Assembly (NCBI RefSeq): GCF_006334915.2
Contig: NZ_VDMA02000020.1
Location: 62,001-126,000 of the forward strand
Source: Microbispora catharanthi
GTDB taxonomy: Bacteria; Actinomycetota; Actinomycetes; Streptosporangiales; Streptosporangiaceae
Direction: 5' to 3'
Length of the DNA: 64,000 nt
The position numbers were made by a program, and so were the translations under genes. The first letter of the stretch is position 1; each line of letters starts with the position of its first letter. The notes under the pieces are model-generated. The model was not told the origin of the DNA, ran no database searches, and was given only the letters and a program-made list of their open reading frames with translations. This document shows positions 26,385-34,907 of the stretch, one piece after another.

Positions 26385-26721
26385 GTATGACTGTTGCTGT
26401 GGCATCCGATCTGATGCACCGTGAAATCTTGTAGCGTAAAGGCCGTCTTCCAATCCCAAGTGCCTAGGAAATCTGCGCATATTGCGATACGCGGCGTGTC
26501 GTGCTATGCAGCTACAGGCGATCCGGTGCCAGGGTCGTTGCGGCGACCGCGCACGATAAAAGCACCTGCTGCGGCTCAACTATTAGCTATCCCTTGGAAA
26601 TCGCGCGGTGGCTAAGGGTATCCGGCTCCTAATAGCGTTCATGGGTGCCGCGAAATTTTAAGCTGAGCCGCTAGAAATCCAAGATGGGGGGATAAGCGAT
26701 CACACGCGGTCCTTTACTCGC

Positions 26722-26814
26722 ATGAATCACGGCCTCGTCTCGCTGGTGCTTCCGTTGTTGACCGTCACTTTTGCCGTGGCCACGGAGTCCGGCCCCGATC
26801 AACCGAGCCCTTGA
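26722..26814 (+). CDS. Possible 30-residue hydrophobic peptide
   Basis: ATG 26722, then MNHGLVSLVLPLLTVTFAVA followed by a short polar tail and TGA at 26812. It resembles an isolated signal peptide or small membrane peptide. There is no ribosome site, so this may be chance or the remnant of a lost secreted-protein gene. Very uncertain. Confidence 0.15.
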   Translation: MNHGLVSLVLPLLTVTFAVATESGPDQPSP

Positions 26815-27075
26815 GCAACGAGTTCTCAAATTAACTCCGCTGATGACACGGTCGAAAAGACCTCCACCGATGACGCAAATTGTCATAACCCACATCTATT
26901 TGATCTGCGGGTGAGTCTCCCGGAGAAGGAGAGTCGTCTGTTTTCTCACTCCGGCCGGTCCATGCCGGAATCGAGCTGAACGGTCTCGCATAGAGGCCCT
27001 CCTGCGGGCGTGTCGAACAGCGACTCTCCCGCCTGTTCCCTAGCGGCTGTAGAAGCGACGGAGACGGAGGTTCGA

Positions 27076-30000
27076 GTGGCAACCGCTCGACTGTCGTGTA
27101 CCGCTCTTGTGATGTCTGTGGTCATCGCCGCCTCGATCGTGAGCGGGGTGGAGGCGGTGCAGGCGAAGACTGCGGCATCCGGCGCGGGAACCAATTCGCC
27201 GCCGTCGATGCAAGCTGTGGCGGAGCCGGTCAGAGGTACGGCGGATCGTTCGTCTGTGGAGGCATCACAGCGCGACCGCGTACTGCCGAAGGGATGGCAG
27301 GAGTCGAAGGATCTGGCCTTAGCCACCGCCGGAGACTCGACCGGGTTCCACCTGCTCGTCGCCGAGGCAAGCACCGGGTACCAGTGGCGGACGCTGGCCA
27401 CGCTCAGCGAGCCGGGCATGGACACCGACCAATGGATTGGGAACGCATGTCTGACGGGGTCAGGGAAGCGTGTAATGGCCGTCTACGCACCGCGGCACTT
27501 CACCAACCGGCCTCAGCTCTTCGCCCGGGGAGCTTTCGCCGCGATCATCGACGTGGACAGCGGTGCGGTGACGAAGCTCAAGGATCAGGTCACGCTGGCG
27601 TACTTCAATCCGGGCTGCGGCGCGGACGGTACGGTCGCGCTGACCCAGGGGGCGGATGAGGAGCACCCGACCAGCCGGCTTCTCCGGGTGGAGACCGGCG
27701 GTGGGAAAGTCACCGATTCGGTGGTGATCCCCGGACAGATCACCTCGGCCGTGCCCTACCGGGACGGCTTCGTGGCCGCCCGGGGTAATGCGCTGGTGTC
27801 GCTGTCCACTACCGGAAAGATGAAGAGCCTGGCCGTCGCGGCCTCCGTGCCCTTCGACGTACACGTGGACGCACAGGGAGGCGTTGCGTTCGCCGAGCAG
27901 GCCACAGGAGACGTCACCGTCCGATACCACGCGGAAGGCAAGACGCGCATGCTGGCCAAAGGCCCGCTCGGGGCGTTATCGGTCCGTTCCGGGAGCGACG
28001 GCCGGGTCTTTCTTCTGGGAGAGACGGACGAGGTCCGGAGCCTGCCGGGGAAGACGAGCCTCCTGCCCGGCCCTGCCGCCGGGCAGATCTCTTCGGACGG
28101 AAAGCTGGTCGTAAAGAGCGCGGCTCGGAGCGGCCTCAGGCAAGGACTGCGCGGTGACCCGAGGGACACACGCATCCCGGGCGTTGGCAAGGACAGCGGG
28201 GGACCCGAAGCGATCGACGTGGCGGCAGAGGTCCCGGCGACAGAGGCCAACCTGAACTTCGAGGTCTCACCGGCGGCGAGGCAGGCCCCTGAGATCCGTA
28301 CAGGAAGCGTGTTGAACCCTCGTCTCGCGGCCATCGCGAAAAGCAGGGCAAAGAAGACCGTCGGCGCGGCGGAGAAGCCGGCCGCGACGTCTGCGAGTGG
28401 GGCGGCCCTGGCGGCGGAGAGCCCGATCGACGACGGGTACACCTGCGCGGTCCCGCGTAATGATCCCAACCTGCAGGTCTATCAGCCGCACTGGCGGCAG
28501 GTGGAATGGGCGGTCGACCAGCTGGTCCAGAAGCGCTTGCAGGTGACGCGTAGCAACTGGAAGAGCCTGAAGCTCACCAACTGGTCTCCGCAGGCCGAGT
28601 TCCCCGCCTACGACCTTGAGGGGAAAGGGCGGGTGCCGACGAACATCATGCTTGGCATCCTCGCTCAGGAGTCGAATCTCTGGCAGGCCCAGCGGAGGGT
28701 CGCCGAAGGCGAACTCGGCAACCCTCTCGTGGGCAACTACTACGGGGTCGACATCTACGACGACGACCCCTCCAACGACTGGGCCATCGACTTCTCGAAG
28801 GCGGACTGCGGGTACGGCATATCGCAGCAGACCGACCACATGCGCAAGGCCGGGTCGGAACGGCCCGGGGAGACGGCGTGGCCCGCGGACAAGCAGAAGG
28901 CGGTGGCCCTGGACTACGTCACCAACATCGCCGCCGGGCTGCGCACCCTGACGGAGAAGTGGAACCAGATCTGGATCGACACCGGCGGCGCTATGAAGGC
29001 GAACGACGGCAACGCGGCCAAGCTGGAGAACTGGTATTACGCGATCTGGGCCTACAACTCGGGCTGGCATCCCGAGAAGGAGGCCAACGGCACCGACGCC
29101 AACGGCGACCCGAACAACGGCGCCTGGGGACTCGGCTGGACCAACAACCCCTCCAACTCCTACTGGAAGCCGGGGCGGCATCCGTTCCTCGACGGGAACA
29201 CGTACGCGGACGCGGCGACGCCGCAGTACTGGCCCTACCAGGAGAAGGTGCTCGGCTGGGCCGCCTGGCCCATCACCAAGACCTACTGGGACCCCGCCCA
29301 AGGCAAGACAGTGGAGCAGGCCGGCTACAACGCCGCGTGGTGGAACCACAACGACTACCGCTCGGCCGTCGTCCCCGTCATCCAGAAGGCGAACCTGTTC
29401 GCGGTCGACGTCAACGCCTTCTGCACCGCGGATAACAACTGTCAGCCCGGCACCACGAACTATGAATCGCCCGCCACCAGTACGGCGGGCACCTGCCTGC
29501 GAGCGGACTTCAAATGCTGGTGGCACATGCCGAAGACCTGGAAGTCCGACTGCACGACGCAGTGCGGGAACGAGGGCACGATCCGCTACTCGGATGACAA
29601 GTGGAGGAGCACTGAACGAGAGGACCCGCAGGACTACTGGTATCCATGCCAGACCCCAGGGCTACCGTCCGGCGCGAAGATCGTCGATGACGTCCCCAGC
29701 ACGGTGCCGGCGTTCCGCGGAGGCTGTGACAACAGCGGCTGGACCAACTCCGGAACCTTCTCTCTCGAGTTCGGCCGTGATTCCGCCGGCCGCGTGCCTG
29801 CCAAGGCGGACTTCCAACAACTCGGCAACGGCTTCGGCGGCCACGAGTGGTTCGGCTACGCGCGGAACGCGAGCCACAACGGGGCCGTGATGAGAGTCAT
29901 CGGCACCTGGACGCTGAACCAGCAGATCAACGGACCGGCACAGGTGTTCGTGCATCTGCCGGACCACTACGGCTACACCAGGCAGGCGCGCTATGACGTG

Positions 30001-30210
30001 CACACCGCCCAGGGCATCAGATCGAGGGTCATCTCCCAGCGGCCGGTGAAGGCGAATGCGGGGCAGCAGGCCAACCGCTGGGTGTCCCTCGGCGTCTTCG
30101 CCTTCTCCGGCACGCCGAAGGTCTCCTTGAGCACGCTCAACGGCGAGGGCGTGGGAGACGAGAGCGTGGTCTTCGACGCCGTGGCCTTCTTCCCGACCAC
30201 CTGTCCGTAA
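27076..30210 (+). CDS. Large secreted lytic-transglycosylase-like protein with golvesin-like C-terminus
   Basis: 1044 residues from GTG 27076, chosen for GGAGG 5 bp upstream and a signal peptide (LSCTALVMSVVIAASIVSG) directly after it. Residues about 60-430: repeated beta-strand sequence suggestive of a propeller. About 440-470: linker. About 480-790: SLT-like domain with E532 in LGILAQESNLWQAQ and CGYGISQQTDHM, where the Glu is the presumed catalytic acid and GYGISQ replaces the usual GIMQ. About 800-1044: Cys-rich segment, then a golvesin/xanthan-lyase-like beta-sandwich (GFGGHEWFGYARN, WTLNQQINGPAQVFVHLPDH, VVFDAVAFFP). It resembles actinomycete proteins annotated NocE. Probably cleaves or binds cell-wall glycan outside the cell (inference). 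Confidence 0.75.
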   Translation: MATARLSCTALVMSVVIAASIVSGVEAVQAKTAASGAGTNSPPSMQAVAEPVRGTADRSSVEASQRDRVLPKGWQESKDLALATAGDSTGFHLLVAEASTGYQWRTLATLSEPGMDTDQWIGNACLTGSGKRVMAVYAPRHFTNRPQLFARGAFAAIIDVDSGAVTKLKDQVTLAYFNPGCGADGTVALTQGADEEHPTSRLLRVETGGGKVTDSVVIPGQITSAVPYRDGFVAARGNALVSLSTTGKMKSLAVAASVPFDVHVDAQGGVAFAEQATGDVTVRYHAEGKTRMLAKGPLGALSVRSGSDGRVFLLGETDEVRSLPGKTSLLPGPAAGQISSDGKLVVKSAARSGLRQGLRGDPRDTRIPGVGKDSGGPEAIDVAAEVPATEANLNFEVSPAARQAPEIRTGSVLNPRLAAIAKSRAKKTVGAAEKPAATSASGAALAAESPIDDGYTCAVPRNDPNLQVYQPHWRQVEWAVDQLVQKRLQVTRSNWKSLKLTNWSPQAEFPAYDLEGKGRVPTNIMLGILAQESNLWQAQRRVAEGELGNPLVGNYYGVDIYDDDPSNDWAIDFSKADCGYGISQQTDHMRKAGSERPGETAWPADKQKAVALDYVTNIAAGLRTLTEKWNQIWIDTGGAMKANDGNAAKLENWYYAIWAYNSGWHPEKEANGTDANGDPNNGAWGLGWTNNPSNSYWKPGRHPFLDGNTYADAATPQYWPYQEKVLGWAAWPITKTYWDPAQGKTVEQAGYNAAWWNHNDYRSAVVPVIQKANLFAVDVNAFCTADNNCQPGTTNYESPATSTAGTCLRADFKCWWHMPKTWKSDCTTQCGNEGTIRYSDDKWRSTEREDPQDYWYPCQTPGLPSGAKIVDDVPSTVPAFRGGCDNSGWTNSGTFSLEFGRDSAGRVPAKADFQQLGNGFGGHEWFGYARNASHNGAVMRVIGTWTLNQQINGPAQVFVHLPDHYGYTRQARYDVHTAQGIRSRVISQRPVKANAGQQANRWVSLGVFAFSGTPKVSLSTLNGEGVGDESVVFDAVAFFPTTCP

Positions 30211-30344
30211 ACGCACACGTCAGTCGACGGAGCCGCGAAGGCCGTGGCTGAAGCTTGCGTTGCGACAAGGCTGCCCAGTTCACCTGTTCGTCGTGTCCCA
30301 CGATAGGCGGAGCATTGTTACCTCCACATCGAAACCGTCTCCTG

Positions 30345-33323
30345 ATGCGGCTGGCGGCGCTGACGGTGATCGGCGTACTCGCATCGGTTCTCCAGTCGGC
30401 CACGCCCTCAAGCGCCCAGACGCCGATGTCGGCTCCGACACCGGCGGCCGTCTCGCCCACACCAGATCCGATCCTGGGCAACGAGTCGCCCCGGCCCTAT
30501 CGACCGGTAGAGCGGCCAGAGAGCGAACTACGCAAGCAGCCGGAAACCCGGAAACCCGACTTCGGCGATGACGATAAAATCTCCAAGGCCTGGTCTCGAG
30601 GAGAGATCGGCGTCGACGAGTACGTCCGAGACACCATTCTCAGAGTCGCGGATCCGAGCCGGCTCCCGAAGAGATTCAAGTCGGAGGCGAAAACGACCCA
30701 TGAGGACGGTCTGACGCTAACGTATGCGCTTTCGCTGGTTAAGCAGGCGTCGCCGGAAACGCAGGCCTGGGTGCGGAGTCTCGCCGTCCGGCCCGGAGAA
30801 AGCCGCGTCTCATCGCAGTCGGCCTCCTCCTGGGTCGACTGCGCCACACCGTATACCGGGTTCACGTACTGGTTCACCTGTAAACGGTCGTTCTCAATGA
30901 ACCATCAGTTTGATATCTACTACAACATCGACGGGTTCTCGGTGAATCCGGACTATGGCACGCCAATGGACGGACTTCCGGACGTCGACCTGGCCCCGAT
31001 GAACGGCGTTCCCGACGCGATCGACAAGATCGAGTCGTCAATGCGAGTGGCCTGGTCCCAATATCAGTCGATGGGGTACGGCCTGACCGGAAGCAAGACC
31101 GAGGTGTACATCGGTTTCGATATCAACAACAACCCTGGCCTGACCTTCCCCTTCGGGGACATAATTGACGGCGGGGCGGTCATCTTCCTGCCGACAGACC
31201 CTGCAGCGAAAGTGGATGGCCAAGGCAATCCCTATCGCGACGAGGACTGGTACACCTATCTTATCCGACACGAACTGTTCCATGCGGTTCAATACCACTA
31301 CATTCCGAACCTCAACTTGCTCGGAAGCCTCACCACGGTCAACTGGTGGATGGAGGCGACCGCGGAGTGGGCTGCTGATGTCGTGTACCAGCGGAACGAC
31401 CCTCAAGGGCCGGGTTGGAAGGCTTATGCCAGGCTCCTGTACGCGTTTCTGAGCAATCCGGAAAGCGCGGTGAACTCGAGCGACGGCCTGGCCGGAAGCC
31501 GACAATATGGAGCCTTCATACTCGCGCAATATCTGACCGAGCGCACCGGTACGGTCGATTTCGTCAGGAAGACCTGGGAGGCGATTGACAGCACGCTCAT
31601 CGTGCACCCGATCGAGGCGATCGAACAGGTTCTGGCCGGCTACGGCCTCAATCTGAAAAACGAGCTGCTGGGTTTCGCGGTGGCCAACTACCGGCTGACC
31701 GGGAAGACCGCGAATCTGTCAGCCTTCATCGGCAGCGCGGACGGCTATGCCCACACACACGCGTCCACTCTCTGGCGTGACAATGCCAAGCTCAAAGACA
31801 CGTCTGTCAGGCGGCCCAGGCGATCGGCGGAGAGAACCATGAGCTGGGGCGACTCGGCCAATGGAAGCACCGCGCTATGGCACGGCGGCGCCTCCTACAT
31901 CGAGTTGACCCCATCCTCGACCGGGAGCGGAAGGGTGTCCGTCCGGGTCGACGCGCCCTCTCAGAGCAGGCCCACAGTGGCCAATCTGCACTACTTCCTC
32001 ATCGCATGGGACAACCTGGTGTCGAGGACGCCATTGCGGTGGGCTGGTGTCGAGGCCAAAGAAGGGGAGGGTCCACGCGACCTGAGCATAAAGATCAACG
32101 CGGGGGAGGTCGCGACGCTGATCGTGGTTCGCCCGGAACTCTGGCTGCTGTCGCTGACAATCCCGAATGACGATTCCATAAAGCAGCCCGTGAACTGGAC
32201 CGCCTCAATGGTGAAGGAGGCCGATGCGGAGCAGGACACTGCTCTGAACGCAATGTGGGGCGGATACGCGAGCAACGCCGGGTGCGCCGACTGGAGCGGC
32301 GGGGACGCCGCCCAGGCCGTGAAGCTCCCTTCGGGAAAGCGAGCATGGTTCTTCTCCGACACCTTCCTCGGCAGCCCGAGCAAGCGGCAGACCGGAAGCG
32401 AGACCAGCTACATCCGCAACTCGGTGGTCATCCAGGACGGGTCCGCGCTACGCACCATCACGGGGGGAAGCACATGCCGGGAGACGGACACGAGCACCGA
32501 TTTTTGGTCGCGATACGCGAAGACTCCGGTGGGCGAGGGCGGCCAGTTCTGGACCGGGGACTCGAAGGTCGTCAACGGAGATGAAGTGGTCAAGTTCTAC
32601 TACGAGGGAGTAGGGGACGAGAACACCCGTGGCGCTTACGTGAGATTCCCGGTCGGCGATCTGGAGGCGAAGAGTACGCTCACCGTCACTCCGACGAGAC
32701 TACAGGAATGCTCGCCCCGGCCTCCGGCCCCTGTCATCTGGGGTTCCTCCCTCCTCAGTTACGGCGGGTACACCTACATATACGGCTGGGAGGCGAGCGG
32801 AACAGACGCGGAAAAATCGGTCTACCTCGCACGCACGGTCGACGACTCGGACCTTGTCGGCCAGAGCAAGTGGCGTTACTACGCCGGTGTGGGGGGCGAC
32901 GGATCCGCTCAGTGGACGGCATCCTGTGCCCAATCGAAGCCGCTGCAACCAAAGGCTGAAATCGACTTCAGCGTCGTCCAGATCAACGGCCTGTTCTGGC
33001 TGGTGCGGCACACGCCGGCGTCCGAGGCGCCCGGGAAGATCGTCGCCATGCCTGCCAAGAGCCCGTGGGGATTCGGCTCCGAGCAGGTGGACCTGTACAC
33101 GCCCCCGGAGACGAAGACCAATCCTCAATACTCCAGTGTCTACGGAGCGAGGGTGCAGCCGGGCCTGCTCTCGGACCCTAGCAAGATAGTCGTCTCGTAT
33201 ACGGTCAGCACGAGCGCCGTGAATCTGAGCTGCTGGACGCGCGGCTACTCGTTCCCCGACAACCAGTTCCCCCGCTTCGTTGACGTTCCGCTGAGTCAAT
33301 TCGTCGCCACCAAGCTTCCATAA
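30345..33323 (+). CDS. Secreted HExxH metalloprotease fused to DUF4185-like five-bladed propeller
   Basis: 992 residues from ATG 30345 (MRLAALTVIGVLASVL, signal peptide); the start is uncertain because no ribosome site is clear. Pro-rich linker, then a protease-like domain with H309-E310-x-x-H313 in RHELFHAVQYHYI and downstream Glu in WWMEATAEWAADVVYQ (about 337-340), a gluzincin-like arrangement as in MXAN_6640-type proteins. Residues about 520-640: beta-rich linker. About 660-990: propeller segment with MWGGYASNAGCADWSGGDA, WFFSDTFLG, PPAPVIWGSSLL, GYTYIYGWE, resembling DUF4185. A fragment of this segment occurs, inverted, at 34191-34375. Follows the transglycosylase-like gene by 134 bp on the same strand. 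Confidence 0.75.
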   Translation: MRLAALTVIGVLASVLQSATPSSAQTPMSAPTPAAVSPTPDPILGNESPRPYRPVERPESELRKQPETRKPDFGDDDKISKAWSRGEIGVDEYVRDTILRVADPSRLPKRFKSEAKTTHEDGLTLTYALSLVKQASPETQAWVRSLAVRPGESRVSSQSASSWVDCATPYTGFTYWFTCKRSFSMNHQFDIYYNIDGFSVNPDYGTPMDGLPDVDLAPMNGVPDAIDKIESSMRVAWSQYQSMGYGLTGSKTEVYIGFDINNNPGLTFPFGDIIDGGAVIFLPTDPAAKVDGQGNPYRDEDWYTYLIRHELFHAVQYHYIPNLNLLGSLTTVNWWMEATAEWAADVVYQRNDPQGPGWKAYARLLYAFLSNPESAVNSSDGLAGSRQYGAFILAQYLTERTGTVDFVRKTWEAIDSTLIVHPIEAIEQVLAGYGLNLKNELLGFAVANYRLTGKTANLSAFIGSADGYAHTHASTLWRDNAKLKDTSVRRPRRSAERTMSWGDSANGSTALWHGGASYIELTPSSTGSGRVSVRVDAPSQSRPTVANLHYFLIAWDNLVSRTPLRWAGVEAKEGEGPRDLSIKINAGEVATLIVVRPELWLLSLTIPNDDSIKQPVNWTASMVKEADAEQDTALNAMWGGYASNAGCADWSGGDAAQAVKLPSGKRAWFFSDTFLGSPSKRQTGSETSYIRNSVVIQDGSALRTITGGSTCRETDTSTDFWSRYAKTPVGEGGQFWTGDSKVVNGDEVVKFYYEGVGDENTRGAYVRFPVGDLEAKSTLTVTPTRLQECSPRPPAPVIWGSSLLSYGGYTYIYGWEASGTDAEKSVYLARTVDDSDLVGQSKWRYYAGVGGDGSAQWTASCAQSKPLQPKAEIDFSVVQINGLFWLVRHTPASEAPGKIVAMPAKSPWGFGSEQVDLYTPPETKTNPQYSSVYGARVQPGLLSDPSKIVVSYTVSTSAVNLSCWTRGYSFPDNQFPRFVDVPLSQFVATKLP

Positions 33324-33350
33324 GTCGGGGCGGCGCGAGAAATGCGGATC

Positions 33351-33390
33351 CTCCGATCCGGCCGGAACTGGCAGGCCGGCCGGATCGGAG
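33351..33390. terminator. Perfect 15-bp hairpin after the metalloprotease gene
   Basis: Arms 33351-33365 (CTCCGATCCGGCCGG) and 33376-33390 are perfect inverted repeats with a 10-nt loop. No T-run follows, as is common for actinobacterial terminators. It lies 27 bp after the stop. Confidence 0.65.
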
Positions 33391-33482
33391 AACGAGCGAG
33401 CGTACCAGGGCCGGTCCCCTGAGATCGGCATTTCCGGCGTACGCTGGGAGGGCCAGAGATCGAGCGGGTACGGAGCGACTGA

Positions 33483-33833
33483 GTGATTATGCGAAATACG
33501 GATGGAGCCTGCGCGACCTCCAGAGCTCGGGTGTTGACCGTGGGGCTGGTGATCGTGGGCGCCCTGGCCTCGAGTGCCTGTCAACCTCGCGCCGAGGCGA
33601 TGTTTCACATCATCAACTACAGTCAGGAAACCGTCACGGTTGGGTGGAAGTCGAACGGTGGTTCTTTCCTGACCCTCGATCCTGGGGAAGGATATCCCTA
33701 CGGCGTCGCGGACAGCGATTGCACCAATCCGGAGCCGGACGCGATCCTGATTGCGACGAGTGAGACTGGAAAGATCTATACCTACGGCCCGCGGATCTGC
33801 AAGGGGACATCCTGGCTGATAGGGAAACAGTGA
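33483..33833 (+). CDS. Small lipoprotein, intact copy of a duplicated pair
   Basis: 116 residues from GTG 33483 (ATG 33489 also in frame). Signal peptide VLTVGLVIVGALASSAC with lipobox SSAC, then a compact beta-rich domain: MFHIINYSQETVTVGWKSN, DPGEGYPYGVADSDCTNPEP, TGKIYTYGPRICKGTSW. Two Cys outside the lipobox. A second, frameshifted copy follows at 34390 with the same motifs (FHVVNRSREPIEVMW, FGVSDSACASPQPDD, ETGKTYTYDPPVC). I do not recognise the family. Confidence 0.75.
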   Translation: MIMRNTDGACATSRARVLTVGLVIVGALASSACQPRAEAMFHIINYSQETVTVGWKSNGGSFLTLDPGEGYPYGVADSDCTNPEPDAILIATSETGKIYTYGPRICKGTSWLIGKQ

Positions 33834-33853
33834 GCATGTACGTGCTGTAGTAG

Positions 33854-34190
33854 TGGTCCCAGCCTGCGGAGCTCGTGCCGTTCCTGTCCTTTGATGTGGA
33901 GATCCGCCGCGTGATCTGCTCGACGAACGCGATCGAGTCGGTCAACGCCCGGATCCGCCGGGCGGTCAAGGCCCGCGGGGCGGCCGCGGCCACTTCCCCA
34001 ACGAGCAGGCCGCACTCAAGTGCGTCTACATGGCGATCATGAGCTTGGACCCGACGGGCAAGGGCCGCAAACGCTGGATGAACCGATGGAAGGCCGCCCT
34101 GAACGCCTTCGAGATCACCACCGAAGGCCGACTGTCAGCAACCCGCCGTTAAACAAACCGAAGCCGAGTTACACCTGTTCACTGGACAGG
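33854..34190 (+). mobile_element. IS256-family transposase C-terminal remnant with right inverted repeat
   Basis: Reading from 33854: WSQPAELVPFLSFDVEIRRV, ICSTNAIESVNARIRRAVKA, a frameshift, then HFPNEQAALKCVYMAIMSLD, PTGKGRKRWMNRWKAALNAF, EITTEGRLSATRR, stop at 34150-34152. STNAIES and the GKGRKRW-MNRWK-ALN region are hallmarks of Mutator-type IS256 transposases (C-terminal third). The frameshift, near 33985, is a 10-bp insertion that creates GCGGCCGC. The end GAAGCCGAGTTACACC-TGTTCAC... (34160-34190) looks like the element's right terminal repeat. The 5' two-thirds of the element are missing. Confidence 0.85.
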
Positions 34191-34375
34191 TCCAGTCGTA
34201 GATGTAGGTGTATCTGTCGTCTGTCGCGGCTGAGCAGGGCGAACCCCAGATGACGGGGGCTGGAGGTCGGGGCGAGCATTCCTGCAGTCTCGTCCGAGTG
34301 ACGGTGAGCGTGCTCTTTGTCTCCATATCGCTGACCGGGCATCGCGCGTAAGCGCCGGACGTGTTCTAAAGAGGG
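34191..34375 (-). pseudogene. Inverted fragment of the DUF4185-like propeller gene
   Basis: On the minus strand this reads, with a few changes, the same residues as 32610-32790 of the metalloprotease/propeller gene: NT-x-GAYxRxPVxD, STLTVTRTRLQECSPRPPAP, VIWGS, YTYIYDW (parent: STLTVTPTRLQECSPRPPAP, YTYIYGW). By eye about 85% DNA identity over about 185 bp. In the copy a parental GAG codon is TAG (34366-34368), and the homology ends at the IS256 right end. It is a non-functional relic of a second propeller gene in opposite orientation. Confidence 0.85.
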
Positions 34376-34389
34376 CGAGGTTCTGGTCC

Positions 34390-34691
34390 TTGCGCCTCCA
34401 CGCGACTGCGCTCGCGGGGCTGCTCACGCTCCTCCTTTCTGGATGCACACCTGTCGACAGTGACTTCTTCCATGTCGTCAACCGGAGCCGCGAGCCGATA
34501 GAGGTGATGTGGAAGCGCTATCAACAGCCCTTCACCACTGTTTCACCGAACTCGGCCACGCGCTTCGGCGTGTCGGACAGCGCGTGCGCCAGTCCTCAGC
34601 CGGACGACGGACTGGTCGCACGGAGACGGGAAAGACGTATACGTACGATCCGCCGGTCTGCCGGGAAAAGACCTGGACGGTCCACGAATAA
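34390..34691 (+). pseudogene. Frameshifted copy of the small lipoprotein
   Basis: TTG 34390 starts a signal peptide (LHATALAGLLTLLLSGC, lipobox LSGC), then FFHVVNRSREPIEVMWKRYQ, TRFGVSDSACASPQPDDG, parallel to the intact lipoprotein at 33483. At about 34618 a one-base deletion (parent codons GCG ACG, here GC ACG) breaks the frame; the remainder, ETGKTYTYDPPVCREKTW, continues in another frame to the TAA at 34689-34691. A ribosomal frameshift is unlikely without a slippery sequence. A second-gene decay event; sequencing error cannot be excluded. Confidence 0.8.
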
Positions 34692-34907
34692 GACCGGTTC
34701 CGGCATTGGCCGCGAGCGTGATCAGGGCAAGGCGCGGCGCTCGCCGTAAGCGAGCATACGGGTCACGTTTGCCGCATGAGGTGGTTTCACCCTTGCTTGG
34801 CCGCTTACGAGAACGGCCGCACGATGATCAGGACCCCGAGGAGATGCAGCAGGTGACGTCCGATCGCCGCACCACCATGCGACCGCTTATCGAGGGGGTG
34901 GTGACCG

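Larger units (their letters stand above)
25728..27075. other. 1.35-kb spacer without a convincing gene
   Basis: No reading frame here has plausible composition, ribosome site and domain content at once. The span is lower in GC than the rest. It contains a CRP-type palindrome (26365-26384) and a 30-codon frame at 26722-26814 (ATG, then a hydrophobic stretch LVSLVLPLLTVTFAVAT) that looks like a bare signal peptide but lacks a ribosome site. It must contain the promoters for the I36 operon (leftwards) and the large secreted protein (rightwards); an undetected RNA is possible. Confidence 0.55.

Noticed and set aside
25840-26579. Minus-strand frames in the gene-poor spacer
   Set aside because: Compositionally odd with many Arg/Ser/Pro, no start signal and no recognisable domain; the spacer is better explained as regulatory or relic DNA.
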